From Rhyzopertha dominica (lineage: Eukaryota; Arthropoda; Insecta; Coleoptera; Bostrichidae), in assembly GCA_025024175.1 (NCBI GenBank), contig QCXZ01000086.1, positions 23,836,245 through 23,900,244 on the forward strand: DNA of 64,000 nucleotides. The letters are read 5' to 3'. The translations under genes and the position numbers were made by a program. This document shows positions 1-14,919 of this stretch, in pieces. Below the pieces are notes generated by a model. It was not told where the DNA came from, made no database searches, and saw only the letters and a program-made list of their open reading frames with translations. Each line of letters opens with the position of its first letter. The first letter of the stretch is position 1.

Positions 1-127
1 ATAACACAAAAATTTTCAAATTCGGATTACAGAGGTTGCACTGTATTTTTTGGCTTTTAGGCCAAATTACCAGTATTACCATACTAATTTGGGGTATTGC
101 ATAAATAAACTTTTTAGTTTGCAAAAG

Positions 128-1907
128 GCCATTAACTTTGCCAAGTCGAGAGATTTCGATGCTTACATCGCCGTGGGAGGTGGATCTGTAATGGATACAT
201 GTAAAGCAGCAAATTTATATTCGTGCGATCCTGAAGCAGACTTTCTTGATTACGTAAACGCTCCGATTGGAAAAGGAAAACCAGTTACCGTCGCTTTAAA
301 GCCCTTAATAGCAAGTAAGACATCGATAAATCACAAATAAAAAAAAATAAATTAATTATCAATAGTACCAACAACTTCCGGCACTGGAAGCGAAACAACA
401 GGGGTCACAATTTTTGATTACGAACCACTCCATGCAAAGACTGGAATAGCCAATCGAGCCCTGAGACCCACGCTAGGCTTAGTGGATCCACTCCACACTT
501 TATCCCTGCCAGAAAAAGTAACAGCCTACAGTGGATTTGACGTCTTCTGCCACGCTCTGGAGTCATTCACAGCAATACCCTACAACGAGAGAACCCCTTG
601 CCCTAGCAACCCCATATTGCGCCCCGCTTACCAAGGACAGAATCCCATATCCGATGTGTGGGCACGTTACGCCCTCNGAGTCATAAGGAATTATTTCGAG
701 CAGGCCGTTTATCAGCCGGACAACATAGACGCCCGTGCCGGTATGCATCTTGCATCGACAATGGCTGGTGTTGGCTTCGGTAATGCAGGTGTCCACCTCT
801 GTCATGGATTGTCATATCCAATATCTGGAAATGTAAAATCATTCAAGCCACAAGGATACAGGTTCGTAATGAATTTATATATAAGCCACATTTGTGATTT
901 TTGTTCGTTAGTGATGACCATCCGATTATCCCACATGGACTGTCCGTGGTAATGAGCTCCCCAGCAGTGTTCCAGTTCACAGCTCCTGCTTGCCCAGAAC
1001 GGCACCTGGAAGCAGCAGAGATTTTAGGGGCTGATGTCTCAAATGCTAAGCGTGAAGATGCAGGTTTGATTTTGTCCGATGTGATGAGGAAATACATGAA
1101 ACTAATGAAAGTTGAAAATGGGCTTCAAGCACTTGGATATGAGAAGAGTGATATCCCCCAATTGGTCAAGGGAACTCTTCCACAGGTAATGTCAAGTTTT
1201 TGTGTGACAACATTCATTCAGTTATTGAATCACCTAAACAAGGGTCTATATTGGGACCACTTTTATTAACAGAAGAATGTGATGACAACAATAATTTATA
1301 CATTTAATTCATGGTTATTAAATTGTTNGAACAACTTTTGTCATATACATAAAAAAAAAATTTTTTGTATGGCAGTGTAAGGTAACTAGCTAACTTCTAG
1401 GTTTTGACGTGGACACGTCTTAACTTTCGTTTTGGGGTATTTTCTGTGAAATACTAGTGATGGCTAGTGCCATCTAACGGTGCCATTAGGGCAACACTAT
1501 GTACTGGTAGGAGTGGAGGCCTGTATTACACAAAGCATTAGTTACAAAAAAATTGCAAAATTGCAGATTACACTACCGAAACAATTTACACTATTTTTCA
1601 AGAGCCAAAAGACGTAAAAACTTTACACGGTATATAAAAGCAGTTTGTGATGCATATCCTAATTTGGTATTACACAAAACTCTTACTATTTTGAAATTTA
1701 AAAGAATGCCATAAGTTTTTATACAGTGCATCATCGATGTGTCCGCAATTTTTTGTGTCTTGTATTTCTTTTTTTTACCTGCATTGTAGGTTGCATATAT
1801 TTAATGGGTTTTGTATTTTTCAGCATCGCATTACTAAACTGGCACCACGAGAGCAAACCGAGGAAGACCTAACAAGATTATTTGAAAATTCAATGACCAT
1901 TTATTAG
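128..1907 (+). CDS. ADHFE1: Hydroxyacid-oxoacid transhydrogenase (iron-type alcohol dehydrogenase), 3' part
   Basis: Four coding exons are visible: 128-314, 366-861, 912-1185 and 1824-1907; the 5' exons lie left of the window. The product belongs to the iron-containing alcohol dehydrogenase family and matches ADHFE1, a mitochondrial enzyme that oxidises 4-hydroxybutyrate with 2-oxoglutarate as acceptor (family knowledge). Visible landmarks are [15 protein letters not shown] (nucleotide-binding region), [13 protein letters not shown], and the metal-binding histidines in CHALESF, HLCHG and PHGLS. The C-terminus is complete ([12 protein letters not shown] then FENSMTIY). Introns of 50-51 bp separate the first three exons; the last is 638 bp. 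An N at 676 leaves one codon (NGA: Arg, Gly or a stop) unresolved in an otherwise intact frame. Identity is clear; only the missing N-terminus limits the call. Confidence 0.93.
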
Positions 1908-2746
1908 ATTTCACCCTGAATGTTATATTCTAGCTCCATAGTGTATGAATGTATTGTATAATAATTATGACTAGAAAATTATTTTTTAGTCTGTTTATAA
2001 TTGATTATATATACATGTAACATTTCCATTACCAAAAATAAATTGAAATGGTTAAGATATTTGGGCAAATATTACTTTTTCTTAAATGACGCCTCCCATT
2101 GTCAAACATTTGGAATAAATTATAGATTATTTATAATTACAGACTTCAGAACCTGATAGATCAGGTTCTAAGCTATATTACATTTACATTATTTTTAAGA
2201 CGTGTACATTGTACTACTACCAATACGTAAACCAGAGCTAATGAACAAGTTCGCGCAAAAGAACTACATTCACTTCTCTAGTGAATATATTCATGGAGCA
2301 TAAGAGGATGCCATATTAAAGTGAATGCATCATCACATATCACTAAACACTAAACGCCTCAAAATGTATTATTATCATCGAAATTATATTAGCCATTTTT
2401 TAAAACACTGAAATGAAAATAAACTAAATTGAAAATTTTTACAAAGAAAAAAATTTCTCTAAAAGAAATCAGTTTTCCGTGTTCTCGGTAGGTTAACCAA
2501 GAATCCGCTAAATGGCAACCCTGGCCGTAAGCTGTCATGTCTTATGTCACGAAACGTCAATACAACGAATCGTCAATCGTTTTCGTAGAAAAGATACATA
2601 AAGGAATGCAGAAGTCAGTATGTCTAGTCNCGAATGTTTTTGTTTAANGTAATGTGTCTGTGATTAATAAACTGTGCCTCAATTTATCATTGGATTCATG
2701 CATTCTTTTGTGCACTTGCCTTTTACATTTACCCCATTAACCAATA
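1908..2746. other. Intergenic region, ADHFE1 3' end to Shark 5' end
   Basis: This gap follows the ADHFE1 stop codon. A canonical AATAAA lies near 2036-2042 and is a plausible ADHFE1 polyadenylation signal. The part after about 2,500 is somewhat richer in GC and should hold the Shark promoter and 5' UTR. No ORF, RNA gene or clear repeat is seen. Two N bases fall near 2,630-2,648. Confidence 0.5.
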
Positions 2747-6171
<3,425 letters not shown>

Positions 6172-6246
6172 GCCATCGAAGTGCCACTATTGGTTGTTAC
6201 ATTTTTTTTTATTATAAATTGTATATTTTGTGCCAATTGTTTTTAT

Positions 6247-7070
6247 ACAGTGTATCCACGGATGGAGTTGACATGAGGAAAATCTCTTTTACTTTATGAA
6301 AGGTTCTGCTTCTCAAAAAATGGGTTTTCCATAGAAAAATTGAGGTTACATATACAGGGTGTCGGTAAACTGGCAAAATATGATGTTCTAAAAGCGAGGT
6401 ATCGTGTTTGCTCTTATGTAACTGATTTTCTTGAAAACGATTCATCCTAACGACTTGCAATAGGAGGACCTCTTTTCTTCACCTTCTATTGCTCTTTCGA
6501 AGAATAATGATTTGGTTTTTGAGATTTCGACACTCCCGCTTTAGGTATGCTAAATTATTGGACATTGTCTATTATAACAACCTCAAAAATATTGCAAAGT
6601 TTGAAGAAACTTTTTTTTTATAGAGGTTTCTATATAGTTGTTACATATTTCAAAAGTTGGCTATGGCTTTAAAACAAAAGAAGATACAAAAGTGGTAATG
6701 GTACAGCTCAACTCACAAGAAACAAGTAATACAATAGTGTTGAAACCGCAAGGCTTTAGCATTAATAGTTACCTACAATTACAACGAAAATGGGACACTC
6801 TGTACATTAGCTGCAAAATGGCAAGCAAGTACAAAATTTTAAAAATGGAATTTTGTATGTATTTTTTTGGTTTACACACAACTTTATAATAAAGTCTTTT
6901 AAATAGTGAATAATGGTATTTTCATGTTTTTTAAATTTACGAACGCCTTTGTATCTTATCCCAATTTTTTTTATGGCAACCTATTTCTTCAAAGAGCAAA
7001 AAAAAAATTTATCGTAAAATTAAAGATAGAAAAGTTTTTTCTCCTGTCAACTCCGTCCAGGGACACACTC
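6247..7070. mobile_element. Non-autonomous inverted-repeat element (MITE-like), 824 bp
   Basis: The left end (6247-6290, containing GGATGGAGTTGACATGAGG) and the reverse complement of the right end (about 7030-7070, containing GGACGGAGTTGACAGGAG) align over about 40 bp. No transposase frame is visible between them. Inside, the TACAGGGTGTC motif (6353-6363) faces an inverted copy (about 6794-6804), suggesting a second element nested within the first. The unit starts 75 bp after the Shark stop codon, so it may form part of the Shark 3' UTR. Target-site duplications are not clear. Confidence 0.6.
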
Positions 7071-8124
7071 CACGTGAAAATGGGTGGTGTGATAATTTTA
7101 ACATGTTGAATATTTCGTAGGTACTAATAAGTGTGCCAGTATTGCTGCCGCAGTTCAGCATTTTTCTTCGGATATTTTTGCCATTTGAGGAATGTTCATA
7201 ACCTTATAATTACTAAATTGTCCAAGCTAAACTGCTCACTTAAGTGCAATATGCTATGCTAGATTAACGTCGATCTCATGAAAGAAGCGTGATTTATTGT
7301 GCGATACCAATACTGGCAATTTGCAGCAGAGCATTTGTATTAGCACATTTCAATTTTGCATTTATAATTACACCGAGCCTATGTTTTATCTGTATATAAG
7401 AAGCTGCTATGAGCATATACTTTTTAAACAAAGCTATAATGATAATATATTTTTACCTGGTTGAATGCTGATGTAAGTTTAATATTAGTCACGTTGTGTC
7501 AAAATATAACTGTGGTATTATTGCACAGGAGATTTAGTTCCACAGGTGCATTTTTTGTGCAATACAATAAACAAGTACATTAACGAAAAACTATTATAAT
7601 AAGTAACTCCTGAAACGAATGTCAAACGCATTAACAATATTGTCAAAGTACCTTTTGTTGCCATACAATTATTGTGGTATACTTCCTTCCATTTTGTATA
7701 TTGCTAAATTGTAATAAAGATATTTATACTATAAATGCATTTTATTTGCGAATAGTGGTGTACCTAGTAAATTTGTAACAAAATAAGAAATGCTGTAACC
7801 ATTTCTATTAAAAGAAGGTGGATGGTATTGATAATTCAATATTGAATATCAATACTAAGAACTTTAAAAGGGAAGGGTAGGGCAAGGAAGACAACATGTA
7901 AACTGAACAAATTGTTTCAATTCAAGAGTTTGTTTGCTTTCAAGAAATGTATACAACTGACAGTATTTCGGAAAAACTGATGTTTTCATGTTTGCTGCAT
8001 ATCACTTGTGGAAATGCACCTTTTATAAAACGAAACAATAAATTGAGGAAAACAATTCTTGTTAATATTTTTAATAAATTATTACAAAATAATAAACGCT
8101 ATCACAGTCAAAAGGGTAGGAATT
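7071..8124. other. Intergenic region between Shark and the LRR gene (convergent 3' ends)
   Basis: AT-rich sequence without a supported gene. A short inverted pair, TGCCAGTATTG at about 7131 and its complement near 7309-7319, brackets a possible 200-bp fold-back repeat related to a copy in Shark intron 3. AATAAA occurs several times near 7,560-8,090 and could serve the 3' ends of both neighbours. Confidence 0.4.
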
Positions 8125-9375
8125 TTATTCTGTAAGTCTTCGCAGAGGCACGGGAGTTGATTCGCCCATCGTTTGACAGTTGCCTACTAACGAAACTCTC
8201 TGATACAGAGGGTTTTGGAAATAGCTAGTTGTTTGGTTAGGTGCTCTGCATCGTCGACGTCTCGAATGGTTTCTGACTGCTTTCTTTCCAGATTTTATTT
8301 GAACCGAACATCCTATAATAAGTCCCGTCATGAGGCCACACGTAAATATTATGACTAAAGAGATCCAAGGAGACATTTCAAATATTTTCAATAGCGTGTC
8401 CGTTCCTCTTTTTGGATTTAAATCGATTACGTGTGTTACATTCAAACAGTTTTCATTTGACTTCGAATCAACCTCAAAAGCCCAAGAATTTTCTTGTGAA
8501 GTAGTCTCTACTGGTAAATTAATCATTCTTTCAAATTTCTTGCCCAGTTCATTTTTTTTGCACTGGTCGGTATATTGAATATCTTTCTTGTAGCAATACT
8601 CTCCTAGCTTTGCTAAGACGTTGTTGCATTTCCACGTATTGTCGATGGCATTCAGCAATTTCAGCCTTTTCAGTGGCCTCAGCACCGCAGGTTCCAGCTG
8701 CGACAAATGATTTTTGGACACATCGAGGGACACGAGATTGGGCAGTCTAGAAAACAACGTTCTGCTGATGTGGGCAATTTTGCATTCACCGATATCTAAA
8801 ACCTAAAAGCAGTTTATAATTTCTTTCTCAAACAACATCCTTGGCTTACCTCTAAGCTTTGCGACTCGATTATTGGCACGTCCATCGGGAGAGAGCTGAA
8901 ATCGTTTCCTTTTAGGTAAAACTCTTTTAAATGCGGCATGCTTTCGAACCAGGTTTGCAAGATATATTGCACAACGTTGTAAGAAAGATCGAGAATGTTT
9001 AAATCTGAGAGACCTTCGAAAGCTCGCATTTGGATTTGCCCAACTTTATTGTGAGATATGTTCAGTTGTTTTAAAGATGTCAACTTCATATTCTGGAAAA
9101 AATCTCTACTGTCCTGAAGGAATAAGCTCCCAATTTATTTTACTTACCTTGAAAACAAAGTCGTCAATTCCATGAATCTGATTATAAGATAAGTCTAGAA
9201 TTTGGGAGTATACAGGATATTCCGATTCAACGGTAACTAAACTCTGGTTTGAGCAGTTCGCTCGTCTGTAATTCTTGTAAATGTCGCAGTAGCATGTTGA
9301 TGGACACTTAATTCGAATTGTTACTTTCGACTCGACGACCAGAAGACCGAACAACACGCACACAACATACCGCAT
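8125..9375 (-). CDS. Leucine-rich-repeat single-pass membrane protein
   Basis: Three exons on the minus strand (9375-9148, 9092-8850, 8802-8125) give 382 residues. A signal peptide (MRYVVCVLFGLLVVES) is followed by a cysteine-containing LRR N-terminal cap (CPSTCYCDIYKNYRRANC), about five to six LRRs (LDLSYNQI, LNISHNKV, LDLSYNVV, LDVSKNHL), and a C-terminal cap with NTWKCNNVL. A hydrophobic segment at about residues 303-325 (WISLVIIFTCGLMTGLIIGC) is followed by a basic stop-transfer tract (HSRRRRCR) and a short tail with NPLY, an NPxY-type motif. The layout indicates a type I cell-surface protein with extracellular LRRs. The ortholog is not recognised and no ligand can be inferred. The start codon directly precedes the signal peptide. 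It diverges from Galpha-i, 550 bp away. Confidence 0.85.
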
Positions 9376-9925
9376 TTTGGAACTGCGTTACTCATCTCGC
9401 GATTCACACTATCATGAATGTGATAAGATAAAAAATATTATCGGTCTCATCGCAAACAAGTGCATAATGCAGTTAAGAACTCTATACTTCGTTTCAGAAA
9501 TAGAGAGAATAATAAATCTATCATAGCACCAGCCAATAGCGGTGTGCGGTATAGAAAACTTAATGGTGTTTTAAACAAATATTATAACTTCCTTGAAACA
9601 GGCTGATTATTTGGTATTAGCTCTGTATATATGATATAATAAATATAAATAATCAAAGGTATTAGTAAGGCGATATTCAAATTCAAATTAATATTTCCGC
9701 GCGCTTGTGGCAACATTTGTCACTGCATCGACGCGCTTTGGTTCCTTTTTCAAAGTCCACGATGGTATGTTAAATTTGTTGTAACGGCAACACTGACTGT
9801 CAACTTCAATTTGCGTTCGCAGACGCCTTCAGACCGGTAAATGTCGGGTAACGGGTGGAGTCGTTTGATGTTTGGTTTCGAAGGAGCAACAAGTGTCAAA
9901 ACAAAGCAGTGATTAGAAATTAAAC
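9376..9925. promoter_or_regulatory. Shared upstream region of the divergent LRR and Galpha-i genes
   Basis: The two start codons face away from each other across 550 bp, so this stretch must hold both promoters and 5' UTRs. The Galpha-i side (about 9,690-9,925) is richer in GC (GCGCGC at about 9,700) than the LRR side. No defined core-promoter element can be assigned with confidence. Confidence 0.5.
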
Positions 9926-11655
9926 ATGGGGTGTGCTGTAAGTACAGCAGGTGATAAGGAGGCATCTGAGAGATCGAAGAAAATCGATAGGGATCTTCGT
10001 GCAGATGGGGATCGTGCAGCAAGCGAAGTCAAGTTGTTGCTTCTTGGTAAGCTGACTCAGAAGTTAATAATTTATGGTTGCGAGCCGCATTTTTTTAGGT
10101 GCCGGCGAATCGGGGAAGAGCACTATCGTGAAGCAAATGAAAATCATTCACGAGACTGGCTATTCTAAAGAAGAATGTGAACGATACATACCCGTTGTTT
10201 ATAGCAACACCATACAGAGCCTGATGACTATAATTCGTGCAATGGGACAGCTGAGAATCGACTTCGCTGATCCTAGCAAAACAGTAACAGGAAACGTATA
10301 ACTTTCCATGCCACTGCTTATAAACGCTTCTTTTAGGATGTAGCTCGTCAGTTCTTCACTTACGCTAGTGCTGCTGAAGAGGGTGAAGTTACTCCAGAAT
10401 TAGTTATGTTAATGAAGAAGTTGTGGCAAGACCCCGGCGTACAGTTGTGCTTTTCCAGATCGCGGGAATACCAACTGAACGATTCGGCAGGTTACTATCT
10501 CAATGCGCTCGATCGAATATTACAACCGAACTACATACCTACACAACAGGATGTTCTCAGGACTAGAGTNAAAACAACAGGGATTGTCGAAACACATTTT
10601 TCATTTAAAGGACTGCATTTTAAGTGAGTACGGCACAATGCCACAGCAGTTTTAGTTGATTCTGCGGGTCCTAACTACGAGGGGTGATCAGAAAGTTCCA
10701 GGACTAATGCTTAAAAGCATTCAAAATACTCTGCATTTTAATTAAAAACATGTCAGTGATATATTATAGGTTACTTAACATGCATGATTGCCCATAATGG
10801 TAATACACATGTGGAAATGTACAGAGTGATTCACTAAGGGTACGGAGTGGTTTTATCTTGAAAACTACTCATCATGTCGTTTTGAGAAACAACTTTTTTG
10901 AATAAAAACACCAGAGAAATCACTAAAAATATTTTGAAGTTCCTAACTTTCCCGTTAGGGTACGAATACACTTTACAAATAAAAGCAAATACAGTACACT
11001 TCCGTAAATCCAAAACCCTCGTAGTTGGAACACCCAACCCCCACTTCGGTTACTTTTCCCAGCCTCCCAGCCTACCGCTTACGTTACGTTTGAATAAAGT
11101 TACATTTATTCAGTAATATATATCTATATATTCTTGTATGTGTCCATAGTTGTTTCTATAAATTTTTATTACAACAGAATGTTCGACGTGGGTGGCCAGC
11201 GTTCAGAGAGGAAAAAGTGGATACACTGTTTCGAAGGTGTCACGGCCATAATCTTCTGTGTAGCTTTGTCCGGTTATGATTTAGTGTTGGCGGAAGATGA
11301 AGAAATGAACAGGATGGTGGAATCGATGAAACTGTTCGATTCAATATGCAACAGCAAATGGTTCGTTTCGACGTCTATTATACTCTTCTTGAACAAGAAG
11401 GATTTGTTTCAAGAAAAGATCATCAGGAGTCCTTTGACCATATGTTTCCCGGAATACACGGGTCCGAACACGTACGAGGATGCCTCCGCATATATTCGTA
11501 TGAAGTTTGAGAATTTAAATAAAAGAAAGGATCAAAAGGAGATCTACACACATTTCACTTGTGCCACAGATACGTCAAACATACAGTTTGTGTTTGACGC
11601 TGTAACTGATGTGATCATAAAGAATAATTTAAAGGATTGTGGTCTGCTCCTATAA
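9926..11655 (+). CDS. Galphai: Heterotrimeric G protein alpha-i subunit
   Basis: Four exons (9926-10046, 10099-10283, 10337-10623, 11178-11655) give 356 residues, one more than the fly protein. MGCAVST carries the N-myristoylated Gly2 and palmitoylated Cys3. GTPase motifs are all present: GAGESGKS (P-loop), RVKTTG with the switch-I arginine, DVGGQ (switch II), NKKD and TCAT. The product is the GTP-binding subunit that inhibits adenylyl cyclase and, in flies, orients asymmetric divisions (family knowledge). The N at 10570 is the third base of a GTN valine codon and does not affect the protein. The C-terminus reads KDCGLLL, one residue longer after Cys than the usual CGLF, see findings. An alternative donor 12 bp downstream of exon 2 (after 10295) would add four residues in frame; the family supports the shorter form. 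Intron 3 (554 bp) holds repeat sequence. Confidence 0.96.
10624..11177. other. Galpha-i intron 3 with repeat-like sequence
   Basis: The stretch at about 10,678-10,700 (GAGGGGTGATCAGAAAGTTC) resembles the ends of mariner-type elements, and 10,820-10,860 has a variant of the dispersed GTACAGAGTG motif. No inverted partner or transposase frame is visible, so the element, if any, is a fragment. Confidence 0.3.
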
Positions 11656-12746
11656 TGTGGCCTTATACAGAACAAAAGATATGGAACTTATTTATTTTCG
11701 TGCATCTCACGAATATGTGCTCTCATTTTTCTACTTTTTCTTAAAAGAGGGCAGAATGTTTGCCATATTTTTGATAGACTTGCGAATTTTTGATGAAAGT
11801 ATTTTCTACATTCCTTTTGGATGTTTCTTTTTTCTACTTTTTTACTTTTTTTATTAATAACGTTTTCCACAAATGGCACTCATTGAATAAAAGGCATCAT
11901 GTACGTTAGCTTTATAATTAGGTCTACATGATTTTTTTTATGTATTTATAAGCACTTTTGTATTCTTTGTACTTCTCAAAATAATGCTATATTTGTCTGG
12001 TTTAAAACTGATTGGATATTTGTAATCAATGTTAACTGTTTACAGATTATATAATAAAAACCAGATTATTTTTATCAGCAACGTTTATTTACCAGTCTAA
12101 ATCCCTATTAGAAATCTATGGTTGCCACATGACGCCATTTTTCACTTCCTATCAGGAAAGTGAGCACAACTATTGTCTTGTACAAATTGTTGTTTAATAT
12201 ATTTGAATATCCCAAAAGTCGTGGGAGTGTGTATTTTCAACATATTCTGTAGTGTCTTGTGGGATAATTAACTTCAAGGTTGCATAAAGCCTTGGGGTGA
12301 CATTGATCTGTAACCTGTAGTACTATTGCTGTGCATATAATAGCTTGGCNGCATAAAGTATTCAGAAATCAACGCTGCCTGTATTGCATTGCATGAATCG
12401 TTTATAGAAACCTTGTATAATAGGATAAAAGGTAGTCAACTCCATCTGCAAAAAATGCAGACAAAAGACTTTTTTTTAATACCTATATCAGAAATGTCGA
12501 GCATCTGACAAATATAAATAAAAATTAATTTTATTTATTATCTTTTGATTTATGTGGAAACTATCTACGTTTACTTATTAATTTAAATTTATTTAGGATA
12601 AGATAATAATTTTGGGACAAATACACTGTTATTTGTCCCATAAAAGAATAAGTTTTTAAATAAAACAAAAAGAAAAGTGTAAAATGTCGAATGTTTATTT
12701 ATATAAAATTAAATGCTAGTGTAAAAAAAAATAAGACAGTTCAGGC
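11656..12746. other. Intergenic region between convergent Galpha-i and Arp6 3' ends
   Basis: AT-rich, with AATAAA-type signals at about 11,886 and 12,053 suitable for Galpha-i. The minus-strand gene ends at 12747 and AT-rich sequence near 12,640-12,690 is available for its 3' end. A T/C-rich tract spans about 11,720-11,860. No gene is supported. Confidence 0.4.
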
Positions 12747-13155
12747 TTATACATAACTTTTCAAATAGGTAAAATCTTCTAAAAAATTATCAGTGCCACC
12801 CTCTTCCATCAGTGACGGGTCCTGATAGTAAGCCCTCCTTTTGACATCGTTTTTGTTAAATCTAGTATTCTTTTGAGGCGAAACTGAACTTGTGCTAGCT
12901 TGATAACCCTCATCTTCGGATGCCCACTGACTAGATGTTCCTTCTTCGGGTGTAACCGATTTCAAGCTGGAATCGCTAGAATCGTTAAGAACATCACGTG
13001 TCAAGTCGGGCTCACTTCTAAATCCGCTGTCAGGTGATCCAATAGTCTCGACTTTTTCTTCTTTCCCGAAAATGTTGTGCCTCTTTATATGTTCTATGTA
13101 ACTGATCTGCTTGATTTCCACTTTCTTTGGAGGGGGATCATCTGGGGCAGACGTC
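12747..13155 (-). CDS. Arp6: Putative extra last exon of Arp6 (136-residue C-terminal extension)
   Basis: A 409-bp open exon follows the Arp6 stop. Its acceptor (TTTCTTCTAG just above 13155) and a donor at 13206-13205 inside the terminal TGG-TAA of Arp6 define a 51-bp intron, the usual size in this window. Splicing removes the stop, rebuilds the Trp codon and continues in frame for 136 residues including that Trp (531 in all). The extension is hydrophilic and Ser/Glu/Asp-rich (KKVEIKQISYIEHIKRHNIF, ASEDEGYQASTSSVSPQK, ending in YLKSYV) and has no recognisable domain. It could also be the last exon of another minus-strand transcript, or a separate small gene starting at the ATG at 13121. The frame above the acceptor is closed by a stop inside the 51-bp intron. 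Confidence 0.5.
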
Positions 13156-13202
13156 CTAGAAGAAATAGTTCTTTATTTCNCTACTTAACAGTTTTTTAGT
13201 AA

Positions 13203-14919
13203 TTACCAGTCATTAAAACGTTCTTGTATAGCTGACGCTCCCAGTTCATCATACTCTTCTTTCGTTACAAGCAAGTCCTTAAATGTGGGATCGGATGTCA
13301 AACTTTTACCGCCAGACCATGTGAATGTTATGGGACTGTAAGAGATTCATTTAATCAGAGTTCAAATTGTCTATAAATGTTTTACTTGGGGAATTTAATT
13401 TTTATAGTTATTTTAAATTTTATGCCTTTTAAAATGAATCTGTACATGTTTGAACATCAATGTAATTAAAATTTTATTAATTGTAATGCCCTTCTCTGTT
13501 AAACATACTTGACCACCTATGATCAAACCTAAACGAATCGACTTGTCTCCCCCCCTTATTTACACAAAATTTAAAATAACGGCAAGCAAAACATCGTGTC
13601 TCACTTTTCCGGTTTATAAATGTTGAGTGGGTAGTTGTGGGGTAACAATGAGCGCACATCGTTATACAGTCGTTCCTTGAATCCGGGTATCGTAGCATTT
13701 CCACCGACAATGACGACATTCTTAGCTAGGGCGGCTTGTTTCGATTTAGGGCAGGATAAAATGGATTTCGCAACAGCTTCCGCAACTCCTATACTAGACA
13801 TTCCAATATCCTTAGGTTGGAATAGGAGCTCTGGCACAGTGAAGCGTTCATTGTTTAATCGAAGTATCTGGCAGTTCTCGGCTATGTCATCTTTTACATT
13901 AGGGTCCTGTATATACCTGTAAGTAATAATTCAGTGGCATGGTAAAAGCACGATATGTAATATTCCATACCCTCTACGAATCATGTTAAAATCCGGTAAT
14001 ACATAATTTCGAACAATGGTGTTTTTGTCACTTGTTAGTTTTGCTATTTCGAGATCTTTCTTTATATCTTGAGATACAAAAGTTGTATCTTCTTTTACTT
14101 GATTTATAACATATGTCTCATCCATCACGTCATACATTCTGTAGGATATAATATCCCTCAAATAATTAGTTAAAAACTACGGAAATTCCATTTATAAAAA
14201 TCAATGTAAAGACTGCTTATAAACTAATACATACCTTACCACCTACGTTTATCCGTTTTATAGCTTTAAAATACTTTTTTCCACCAATATAAGGGACTAC
14301 GTGTGTAAAACTAAATCCTGAGTCGACGATAATGCAAGGTTCATCTGCATCTAAAAATTTATGTTTTTCACTATAATTAACACTTCCAGTTAACAGTACT
14401 TACTAATTACTTTTGTAATATACTGATATCGAGCCAGATCTGTTCCATTTGTCCTATACATGGATTTGACTTCATATTCTTCAAAAAATATTTCATCTAT
14501 GCAGTCTTGTATAGATTTAAAGTTAAATAGTGGCTGTGTCATTACAACAGGCTTATTTTCAAATGGACATATATTTTTACTAAAAACGTAATCCCATATT
14601 GGCTTCTGCACTTCCCATTTAATTATATAACCACGTTCACATGGCAAGAGGAAATATAGACCTGACAAGTCTCGGCAGTCATCAATTTGGTTGCCTATAA
14701 ATAATCGCTTCTTTTCTGATTTTACTTTCATAATACAGTTCGGGATTATCCTAAAATGATTTGTCCGTTTAGTCAACCGTAGAACATGTAAAACTTAATT
14801 TTTCTGTTTTTACTAACTTGGGTTCCGGAAGAGATGACAAACCAGCTTTGATGGTGTGAGCCCCTCCATCGTAAATATATGCCAACGTACCTAGAAAGTT
14901 GAAAATTTAACTTACACAT
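13203..14919 (-). CDS. Arp6: Actin-related protein 6, canonical form
   Basis: Seven minus-strand exons (14919-14916, 14890-14818, 14750-14404, 14350-14235, 14176-13971, 13916-13605, 13335-13203) give 396 residues, the same length as human ARP6. Family-specific blocks are seen in order: MCTLAYIYDGGAHTIKAG, IIPNC, NQIDDCRDLSGLYFLLP, FNFKSIQDCIDEIFFEEY, IIVDSGFSFTHVVPY, NVGGKFLTNYLRDIISYR, VMDETYVINQVKED, VPELLFQPKDIGM, GGNATIPGFKERLY and ENPITFTWSGGKS. ARP6 is a nuclear actin-like subunit of the SWR1/SRCAP complex that deposits histone H2A.Z and binds HP1 in flies (family knowledge). The start chosen matches the human N-terminus; the first coding exon is only four bases. The normal stop is TAA at 13205-13203, directly after ERFNDW. 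Two possible extensions are listed separately. Confidence 0.92.

Noticed and set aside
1..127. Coding sequence at the far left edge
   Set aside because: The acceptor at 126-127 and family alignment place the exon start at 128; earlier bases are intron.
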